Assembly (NCBI RefSeq): GCF_002994745.2
Contig: NC_037094.1
Span: 46,513,139 to 46,577,138 of the forward strand
DNA: 64,000 nucleotides
From: Rosa chinensis
Taxonomy: Eukaryota > Streptophyta > Magnoliopsida > Rosales > Rosaceae
Direction of reading: 5' to 3'
The first letter of the stretch is position 1; the number at the start of each line of letters is the position of its first letter. The notes below the pieces were generated by a model. That model did no database searches, had not been told where the DNA came from, and saw nothing but the letters and a program-made list of their open reading frames with translations. Positions 56,265 to 64,000 of this stretch are shown in pieces. A program made the translations under genes and the position numbers.

Positions 56265-56745
56265 ACAGACATCGGTTCCCATTTTGGAACTGATGTCTAG
56301 TACTCAGTAACATATCGTTTTCGACAAAAAATCGATGTCTGTATATTTCAGTAACATCGATTTCCATTTTGGAACTGATGTCTGGTACTCAGTAACATAT
56401 CGTTTTCGACAAAAAATCGATGTCTGTATATTTCAGTAACATCGATTTCCATTTTGGAACTGATGTCTGGTACTCAGTAACATATCGTTTTCGACAAAAA
56501 ATCGATGTCTGTATATTTCAGTAACATCGATTTCCATTTTGGAACTGATGTCTGGTACTCAGTAACATATCGTTTTCGACAAAAAATCGATGTCTGTATA
56601 TTTCAGTAACATCGATTTCCATTTTGGAACTGATGTCTGGTACTCAGTAACATATCGTTTTCGACAAAAAATTGATGTCTGTATATTTCAGTAACATCGA
56701 TTTTCATTTTGGAACTAATGTATCTGTATTACTAGACATCAGTTT
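56265..56745. repeat. 85-bp tandem array in the CACTA left arm
   Basis: 'catatcgttttcgacaaaaa' recurs at 56311, 56396, 56481, 56566 and 56651, exactly 85 bp apart, with almost no differences among the inner copies. Each unit holds three versions of the subterminal motif ('atcgatgtct', 'catcgattt', 'aactgatgtct'). The array multiplies probable transposase-binding sites. Its uniformity suggests recent amplification or homogenisation. Confidence 0.95.
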
Positions 56746-58600
56746 TTATGGTTAAAACTGATTTCAACTTTATATCTAGACATCATACTAGAAAGTACAT
56801 ACGCGCGAAGCTGCGGGTTTAGGCGATAAGAGTAGTAATCACAATCTTATAATGCTTGCCGAATATGCTATCGTTTTACATATCATAAAAGCTGGTTCAC
56901 AAACTTTTTCACTAACTCTTACAAACTCTCTAATTCTTCTATTATCAAATCTATCCATTCCTCCATTTATGCCTTACAGATCACCAGCCTCTTCCACATT
57001 GTAAGTTGAATTAGATGCAAGAGAATACTTCTGTGTGGCTGAAAATTCCAGCATGACCAACCTATATATAATCTCCTCCATTTTGGCTACAAGGGACGAA
57101 TATGCCACAGCCAACAATTCCATAGTCAAAGCTTTGTTTTCTTTTCTTCTTTCACGTTTGCTCTTCTCTTCGTGAAAAGTATCTACACAACTGCAAAATT
57201 CAAAAATCAATGATCAATGATCAATTCATGACAAAACAAACATAACAAAAATCAATCACTGTATATCACTAAAAATACAATCTTCCAATTACAAAAACAC
57301 CTCCAATTTATCAAGTTATCAATCAGAGCTGCTGGTCAAACCAAAGCTGCTGGTCTTGAGAGAAAAACCGTAAACTTCAGAGGCAAACAGAAAAACCGTA
57401 CTTACAAAAAGAGTACTTACTACTTTCAGAGGGAATTAATTACTTGGATGCATAGGAAGAAATGAAGGAAGAATCCAAAACTCTGGGGGCATAGGGTTGC
57501 TTCCAGACCAATCAAACAAACCAAGTATCTACAAGAAATTATTTTCGTACAATTATAAGCACAGCATTTGAGTCTTTAAGCATATTTGCAACTAGTCTCC
57601 TCCTCGGGACAAAAATATAACTTATATGTGTAATGAATACTGGCAGTCACCAAATAGTCTAATTTTGTCTAAACTAGTGATTAGGCTTGCGCCATGCTGC
57701 GGGGTTTTTTTCTTCCAAGATTTTATACGTAATAAAGTAGCAATTACAATGCAAGAAATGTTAGTTTACTTGCATATTGGATATGTAAAGTAATTGAAGC
57801 TGAGCAAGATAGTTTGAACATAAATTAGAACTCTAAACCTTTATGAACTTCATTCAAGCTCCTAATAAATCCTAAAATCAATTTCCTCTCGATCTTGAAG
57901 TAAAAGATAGGCTTCTATGCTCACTTCAATACAATATCTGGCCAACAATAAAAACTCGATGATGTGTAAGATTGACACTCCACTTCAAATTTAGACAGAA
58001 GCATTTTAGACTTGCATACATAAACAATGTAAATTTTACAGTTCCGAATGCAATTGCATGACATTGCTTAACAAAAGCTACAACATTTGATTACAAATTT
58101 GGAGGCTTTGTACCTTTACTCATTTTGAACTGCCAAACTTTGGAGGCTTGATACCTTGAACCAATTTTTAGATCCCATATTTGATGGTAAGAGGTTATGT
58201 CCAATTTACCAAAACCCTGATAGTTGATGAAATCACCACCATCAATCAGTATTAAGAGGACAAACCATTAGTCCAGTTTGAACATGAAAAAAAATCAAAC
58301 ACAGGGAGGCATAGTGTTCTGTTTGATAAAGTTTGCCATGACTGATTAATCAACGAATATGAACATGAAGAAGAAAAATGCATTTAACATGAAGTGGAGC
58401 AGCTAACACTCAAAAAAGGCCTCATCAATTTATTTACCCTAAACAAAAATAAACAAAAGGTTCTTTTGACTTCATCAAATAAAGTAGATGTCTTACATAC
58501 AGCATTGTCAAAAGGTAAGCCACCAAATTAAAGGGCACTAATAGAACTTACCTTTCATTTGGTACTTGTATATGCAACAATATTTATTATGAGGACAGTT
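56746..58600. other. CACTA interior, left part
   Basis: A minus-strand open frame of 78 codons (56974-57210) starting MIFEFCSCVDTFHEEKSKRE is unassigned and may be a captured exon (charged helix, then hydrophobic). Two stretches with 'gctgcggg' words (56800-56820, 57685-57705) are GC-rich spots in AT-rich DNA. Nothing else is recognised. Confidence 0.4.
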
Positions 58601-58601
58601 G

Positions 58602-58711
58602 AAACCTTTTCCCACAGTTGGGGCATACATATTCCTGAATTGTGTTCTTGTCCTCCAATTCATCTTTTATTTAGTCCTCATACGATGCAGTCTGTACCTT
58701 ACTATATCATA
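58602..58711 (-). pseudogene. Captured TFIIE-alpha fragment
   Basis: On the minus strand YDIVRYRLHRMRTK (58711 downwards) is followed, after a one-base frameshift, by DELEDKNTIQEYVCPNCGKR (to about 58605). This matches the region where the winged helix of the general transcription factor IIE alpha subunit passes into its C4 zinc ribbon. The second half of the zinc ribbon is absent and a stop follows. It is a fragment, not a gene, and must derive from a host TFIIE-alpha locus elsewhere. Confidence 0.75.
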
Positions 58712-60369
58712 TATCTGAAACAAATTCTTGTGTAAAGGCTTTTCCAAAATATAGAAGCTAATATTTTATCAAGATCTGGAAAATTAAATAATTAAATTAA
58801 CTTGCATTTCTGGTCAAGAAGGGAAAATAATATCTTGTCCCTTGCTTACCAAAAAAGACAAAAATCTTGCCTACACTAACCAATTCACTTATCATCCAAA
58901 GTTATCAAGCAAATGCTTTTATTTGTTTGCAATTGTCAAGCTAAACTACAACATAATTATAAACATGCAAATACAGGGCCATCAGGAAGAAGCAAAGAGC
59001 ATACCAGAGGCAGCAGCTCCCCATAACAATGGAGGCTAAGTAACAGGCTTAGTCAGCTGAAGACGAATCTTCCATTGGTTAGCTGAAAACAAATACAGGA
59101 CCCTAAATTAACTACACATAAGAAATCCCAGAAAGAATTTCAATCAGAAAAATTGAGAGAAAAAAAAAACTACATCAGATTCCCACAAATACCAACCGAT
59201 CAAAGAAAACCCAGAGAGCTTCCCATCTCCTTCTTCTTCTTCTTTCTCTTCTTTCCCTATTCTCTTCTCTCTCTTTCTTTTTACTCTCGCCTCCTCTCTA
59301 TTGCTGAGCCATAAACAGAAGGAAGCCCCATAAGCTAGATCTCGAAACCTCATAAAGCATCAATTTAAATTTGGTCAAATAGCAAGAACAAAGAGATGTG
59401 TGTTGGTATAATCGGAGCTTCAGCCATATCATTTCATACGTGTTAAGAAGAACAAAAAGTTGCTGCTCATACTGTGACTCATAAATAATAGCAGTTTCAA
59501 TACACTAATGTGTATAAAACAAAATACAATAATGTGGCACAACTCATAGAATGAAGATTGTTGGAAAAGTACCTACAGATATTTCCATATAATTTCTAAT
59601 TGTACTCCACACAAATAAATTGATCAGCAGAGCATGTGTCACGAACAGAGAGAAAAATAAAGACACAGTCAATCCTTTCCCACATCAACTAATACTTCCT
59701 AAAACTGAAATTATATACGTACAAATTTATTACCATTTCAAGTGCATTGAATTATATTTATACCTAACATGCCAAAACTCATAGTCCTGCAAGCCTGAGA
59801 ATATACATGACCCTTCAGGCATGAGCATGGAGAAAAAGGAACCAATCAAATCAATGAATCAACACAAACATTATTGATGAAGAAAAATTACCAGCTAAAG
59901 AATCCTTGTGCTCCAACCAAATAGTAGCCAATTGCAAGACAACCTTAACAAACAGAAATCAGATAAATTGTTAGCAGAGTAGAGATATATCCATTAAAGA
60001 AAAAATTAAAAAGAACAACAATTAGAGTGAAAACACATCCTTAAGGTTGAATCTAAGATTGCAAATCCTTGTTTTTTTGGCATTGATTCAGCACAAAAAA
60101 CAATTGTAAACCATCAAGACATGACATTTCAATTCTTTGCGCATCCAATCATATATCTTCATATTTTGAAACTTTTATACCCATAATCATAGTAAAAGTA
60201 ATGAGTAATTGTGAATAAAGATATTATTACACAGCATCCAAACCCAAAAGCTAAGAACACCAAGGCTACCTCAACAAATGAAGAACAAATTCAACAAAAA
60301 TTACATGCAACCAAAGACCAAAAAAGAAAATTTCACCGATTTCTATAAACTGTCCAAGGAAATACTCAC
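58712..60369. other. CACTA interior between the captured fragments
   Basis: No clear gene. A CT-rich stretch on the + strand (59220-59300, 'cttcttcttctttctcttct') gives a basic low-complexity frame on the minus strand. It resembles a leader or intron polypyrimidine tract. Possible further captured exons could not be identified. Confidence 0.35.
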
Positions 60370-60528
60370 CTGATGCTTTCGGCTAGTGAGTGGTTGTAAT
60401 TCAATCCATGAGCATCCATTTATCATAGGACCAAGCACAGGATATTGAGCTAGAGCCGGTTGGGAAGTTTCTAATCCTGATTGATGAGCCAAGATGAGCC
60501 TCTCTATCTTCCCATCGTCAAGAAGCAC
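60370..60528 (-). pseudogene. Captured RNA pseudouridine synthase exon (RluA family, PUS3/4-like)
   Basis: A 159-bp exon with consensus minus-strand splice sites: acceptor '..gattgcag' before 60528 and donor 'gtgagtat' after 60370. It encodes VLLDDGKIERLILAHQSG, then ALAQYPVLGPMINGCSWIEL and QPLTSRKHQ. The WIEL.PLTSRKHQ ending is the RluA-family substrate-binding motif as found in plant organellar pseudouridine synthases 3/4. The next exon of the family (starting LRVHCAE) is not found. The exon is open and well preserved, so capture was relatively recent or the exon is still transcribed. Confidence 0.75.
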
Positions 60529-61648
60529 CTGCAATCAATGATGAAATAAATACAATCACACTATTTCTTCACAACAGAAATCTGAAACTTGAATTTAGAG
60601 ATAGCGACTATTTCTTCTCATCCCTCTGTTCTTCCTCCATCTCAACCAAGCTTCTGATGAGTATGTTTGTTTTTCAAGTTTCTAAGCAAGCAGATCGGCG
60701 AGGAAACTTTAAGATTGGGATTACCTCTTAAAAACCAGAAGCCAAAAACTTAAAAAGATGAAAACTTTTAACATCGGGATTACCTTTTAAATGCTATAGT
60801 ACGGATCGTCAGATTAGAGACCTTCATCGTCAAATCAAGAGAATAAATAGACTGCAGGTGAGTTTGACTTGAGCTATTGGAGTGTTGTGGTTAAAGCAAA
60901 AGAGCCTCTTCGCTCTCAGAGTCTCTTTCGATCTCTATCACAGTCCCTTTCACAAACTCTCTCCTCTCACCACTTACACTTATGGAAGTCAATCTTGGTT
61001 ATACGGTCATAAATATATGCAAAAGGGTGCACTGATAAAATAAGCAAACAAAGAAAAGAGAAACTTACACACTCAACAAGCTTGAGGGACTTCAAAATGT
61101 CCCAATCTCCTTATTGCTTTCCAAGCCCTTAGGTATCTGGGTCTTGGACCCTTTAATCCATATACCTGAAAAAAGAGGCAAATTCAACAACAAAGTGATC
61201 ATTTTTAGGAAGAAAAACATGTAGAATTCTCTCAGAATGATGCAAATTACTAAAATAATAGGCCATTGTTACTGAAGCTAACCACTGCACTGCTTCTACT
61301 GTGAGAGATTCTGCCAAATTCCAGTCACTTAGTAAAGATCAGTAGTGAGTATGTCAAGGTAAGCATACTAAGAAAGCATTTGAAATTCTCAGAAAGAAAA
61401 AAAAAAGAATGGCTCAGACCAGAGCCTCAGATGTATTACTCCTTCATTCTCACAATCCAATCCAACCAACACTACCTAATCACAAAGATTAACTCAATAA
61501 ACTTCAAAGTTTGAAGCTTTACATGGTTTTACCACTAAGAAATTTACTTTTTATAGTTTTCAAAGAGAAACACACTCACATTATCATAATCGGAATCAAC
61601 TTCTCCAATCCAATGCTTTACTTGCCGAAGTACCTGAGAGAGACTAAC

Positions 61649-61690
61649 CTGAATTTCTGTCTCTTTGGTCACCCAAAAGACATATGGTTC
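61649..61690 (-). pseudogene. Candidate upstream exon of the captured synthase
   Basis: 42 bp between 'ctcttcttttgcag' and 'gttagtct' on the minus strand, encoding EPYVFWVTKETEIQ, which resembles the '.PYVF.VTKE' block in the same synthase family. Exact multiple of three. It lies 1.1 kb upstream of the 60370-60528 exon in the same orientation. Confidence 0.45.
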
Positions 61691-62009
61691 CTGCAAAAGA
61701 AGAGATCAATAAGTTGGATTGTATATACTGATGAGGATTCACCTCAACTGATGAATTCTGTAATCGAGTCTGGGTTGGCTCTGATGTTGATCTCAGAAGC
61801 AAATGAATAAGAATTGAACCCGGCTAGCAATTAGACATTCAAGATTGAACCAAAGTCGATCGATCTGTAGGAAACATATACATACTGTGAGTATATATGG
61901 TGTGCAAATGAAGTATGAGACGGACTGAGTCTGTGTTGAATTGGATTGGCAAAATTTAAACTGATTGAATAAGAAGGAACAGAAACAGAAAGTCTCTAAA
62001 AATAACATA

Positions 62010-62560
62010 CCCATTACTAAAGCAATGGAAAAGATCCAGACTTACCAAAACAACCTCAAAAGAATAAACGGAGCAGTAGCAAGTTTGAGATTTTGAGCAG
62101 GAGACGGATCTCTATCTCTTTGGTTTTGTATTTCTGTGCGAGGAGAGCGAGAGAAATTTGTTGATTCGAGCGGAGAGAGAGCGATTTGGACTAGGTTCAG
62201 TGCGACTGGCGAGAGAAAGAGGCAAACAGATCGATCGATCGGACTGGGAGTGTAGATGATGATAGATCAAGCTCGAGGTCTAGAGGTCTAGAGAACGAGA
62301 TAGGGACTCGGGGTCAGAGAGCGAGGCAGGGGAACACGGGGTCAGAGACTGACGTCGGGGACTCGGGGTCAGGTCGGAGGCGGCTTGGAGAATGATGAGG
62401 TCGACAAGGTGAGGTCGACGAGGTGAGCTGCTGAAGAAGGAGGTAGGGTTCGAAAGTTTTAGAGAATGACGAGGTCGACAAGGTGAGCTGCTGGAGGTAG
62501 GGTTCGAAAGTTTTAGAGAAAGCGGAAAAAAATACTAAGTGTGGGGGGAAATGAAATTAT
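62010..62560 (-). promoter_or_regulatory. Possible captured promoter/5' leader in the CACTA right arm
   Basis: On the minus strand the sequence is C/T-rich ('ctctctctccgctcgaatca', 'cctctttctctcgccagtcg') like a plant 5' UTR and sits upstream of the captured exons. A direct duplication of 'gtagggttcgaaagttttag' occurs (62443-62462 and 62491-62510). It could start a chimeric transcript leftwards; there is no proof of activity. Confidence 0.35.
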
Positions 62561-62639
62561 TAGTCCTCGCGTTCTCAAACTTTAAAACTTAGTCCCTCCG
62601 CGTTTTTTTAAATTTTTCGAACAAAACTTTTCTCATCGT

Positions 62640-62776
62640 TTTATTTGGTGACTGATGTCTATAATAACCATAGAAATCGGTTTCTTCACAAACTGATGTT
62701 AACATGTTTTTTAACATCAGGTGCAATCCTGACCGATTTAATAGTGGTGATGTCTAATGGCATTATTCTAGTAGTG
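62640..62776. repeat. Right subterminal and terminal repeats of the CACTA element
   Basis: 'gactgatgtct', 'gaaatcggtttc', 'aactgatgtt', 'aacatcagg', 'gaccgattt', 'gatgtctaatgg', then the inverted TIR ending TAGTG at 62776. Confidence 0.85.
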
Positions 62777-64000
62777 TTTGTGTGATCTCGTCACTTTAAT
62801 AGGGATCAAGATGAGACATAGTGGGGACAGACCACGACCATTCCTGTCGTTCCTGTTGAACATCTATGTTCTTATCTCCCCTGAACGATGGGAAGACTGT
62901 TTCATCAAAGTGACATCCGCAAATCTAGCGGTAAGGAGATCGCCTTGCAAGGGCATTAAGTGGCGGATGATTGTTGGAGTCTCAAATCCAACTGAGTTGC
63001 CCATTCGTCTGTAAGGACCTATCATAGTTCGCTGTGGCGGCGCAATGGGCACATAAATGGCTCACTCAAATGTGCGTAAGTACAAAATACTTGTACCCAG
63101 TCACTAGCTGTAACGTAGGGGTACAGTGAGTGGCGTTAGGTCGTAGACAAATTAGCATAGCTGCATGCGATATTGCATCACCTCAAGCGGATATAAGGAG
63201 AGTGGTGCGCATTACCAATGTCCAGACTATCATCGTAGTCGTTTCCGCGAGACCAATTAGGTGTGTACATGGGAATATGATGTCCAACATAAGTCCCAAT
63301 GCAATAACCATCGAAAGTCTTCAATATAAACTCTCCAGCATAGTCAAATCCAATTGACTGAATATGACGATTTGGGGAGTGAGCCCGTTGTCATATGATA
63401 TGTGCTAGGAGTGTAGCATAAGCAGCATTACAAGTGGACAATGGCACGACACGTGACCAGCGTGTTTGCGTGTCAACCAACATCATGAGATATTTAAACG
63501 TCTACAAGTTAGTTGAATCAGTCCATAGAATCCCCATGGATTTGATGTAAGAACAGAATGAGTATTTTCATATCCTTTGCGTAGGACGGTCTCAGTCCTA
63601 ATTTCCCGAAGGAACTGGCTTTGCAAAATGAGTGAGAGGCCTTAGAAGCGACCAATGAGGATTTTGGTTGGGCCTGAGCGTCTGTAGCGCTATTAGAAGC
63701 AAAATGTGTGACTACATCTCCCATTATGGCGTTGGAGCCATGGAAATTAGCATGTATGGCGTCATGGCCACAAGGAGGAACAACCATGGCGTTATGCTCA
63801 TGGTTGGCGCCTTTTATGGTGTCATCAGATTCTTGCTTCGTTTTGCTCAAAAGGATGGATGTCCGAGTGAAGTCTTTAGTAGACGGATCATCATATCATG
63901 ACCAGGATGACCTATCCTGTCTTGACAAAGCCAATATGTGTCTAAATCCAAGAGATCTTCTCTCATAACTTTATTGGATTTAATAGCTCAAATAGTGACA
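62777..64000 (-). pseudogene. Copia pol: integrase and linker
   Basis: Right of the CACTA the copia reading continues. The conserved post-integrase block PIAPPQRTMIGPYRRMG with VGFETPTIIRHLMPLQGDL and TARFADVTLM lies at about 62880-63050. Integrase core pieces lie at 63280-63490. A block LGLRPSYAKDMKILILFLHQ with IHGD (63518-63600) marks the integrase start. An inserted low-complexity stretch with repeated 'cat.gcgt.atggc' words (63720-63810) disrupts it. Multiple stops; not functional. Confidence 0.85.

Larger units (their letters stand above)
55950..62776. mobile_element. CACTA (En/Spm-type) DNA transposon carrying host gene fragments
   Basis: 6827 bp with CACTACTAGAATTATGGCC at the left and the inverted CACTACTAGAATAATGCC at the right, and a 3-bp TSD TTT (55947-55949 and 62777-62779). 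Subterminal regions carry many direct and inverted copies of 'gacatcggttt' / 'aaccgatgtc' (55972-56130, 62650-62760), the kind of motif that binds CACTA transposase accessory protein. No transposase is recognisable, so it is non-autonomous. The interior holds an 85-bp tandem array and fragments of two host genes. It lies inside the copia element and must be younger than it. Confidence 0.93.
54138..64000 (-). mobile_element. Ty1/copia retrotransposon (minus strand), split by a CACTA element, 5' end outside the window
   Basis: The 3' LTR is at 54138-54340 and the polypurine tract at 54341-54350. The pol is at 54600-55949 and 62777-64000: RNase H, part of RT, the linker and integrase, in the order expected for copia read leftwards. 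The CACTA element at 55950-62776 interrupts the linker/RT-start region; removing it with one TTT rejoins the copia sequence. Internal deletion, stops and frameshifts make it non-functional. Gag and the 5' LTR lie beyond 64000. Confidence 0.88.

Noticed and set aside
56795..57705. Two 'gctgcggg'-containing spots suggesting Helitron ends
   Set aside because: Neither a TC start nor a CTRR end with a terminal hairpin could be identified.

Overview
This is plant nuclear DNA, AT-rich, and built almost entirely of transposable elements nested inside one another. The plant repertoire is clear: Athila-type and Tat-type Ty3/gypsy elements, a Ty1/copia element, an L1-type LINE, Mutator-like (MULE) and CACTA DNA transposons, tRNA-derived SINEs, and a GATA26/27-like zinc-finger gene with plant-style introns. 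It fits a eudicot. I cannot name the species; a Rosaceae-like genome is only a guess. No rRNA, bona fide tRNA or CRISPR array was seen.

The one gene that looks host-encoded is the GATA zinc-finger gene on the + strand. Its three exons are at 13316-13355, 20447-20593 and 20728-21020, and the reading frame closes across both introns. Intron 1 is 7.1 kb long because an antisense L1-type LINE (14234-18432) sits inside it. Upstream lies a 2.3-kb Pack-MULE (9958-12300, perfect 9-bp target-site duplication, TSD). It carries a broken copy of a DnaJ/DUF1977 chaperone gene and a second, unidentified coding-like fragment.

The commonest component is a family of ~3-kb sequences with no long conserved ORF. 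They begin TGTAATACCCC or similar and end GGGCGTGACA or similar. Four copies have perfect 5-bp TSDs: A 3449-6799 (TTAGT), C 24207-27175 (TTTCA), D 30549-45270 (CTACT, interrupted) and F 46655-49706 (GATTG). B (1998-7088, interrupted by A), G (49732-49973) and H (50048-52970) are partial or lack a clean TSD. They look like solo LTRs of a long-LTR retrotransposon; no internal region is paired with any of them.

From 28663 to 53171 the whole stretch lies between the inverted terminal repeats of one old MULE (9-bp TSD TAAAATTTA). Inside it are LTR D, which in turn holds a complete but dead 11.6-kb Tat-lineage element (33201-44823, TSD GCGTC); LTR F, which holds a SINE; and the G/H LTR pair. The Tat element has 510-bp LTRs differing at about 26 positions, a gag, a pol with two RNase H domains, and a spliced antisense gene between pol and the 3' LTR.

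The right end is a minus-strand Ty1/copia element (3' LTR 54138-54340, pol running off the window at 64000). A 6.8-kb CACTA transposon (55950-62776, TSD TTT) split it. That CACTA carries an 85-bp tandem array and pieces of two host genes in the same orientation: a pseudouridine synthase (RluA family) exon and a TFIIE-alpha zinc-finger segment.

The left end (1-1997) is a decayed Athila-type pol fragment, followed by the A/B LTR nest and a 1.8-kb Athila-type solo LTR (7436-9235, TSD ATTGT). All boundaries, TSDs and divergence counts were read by eye.
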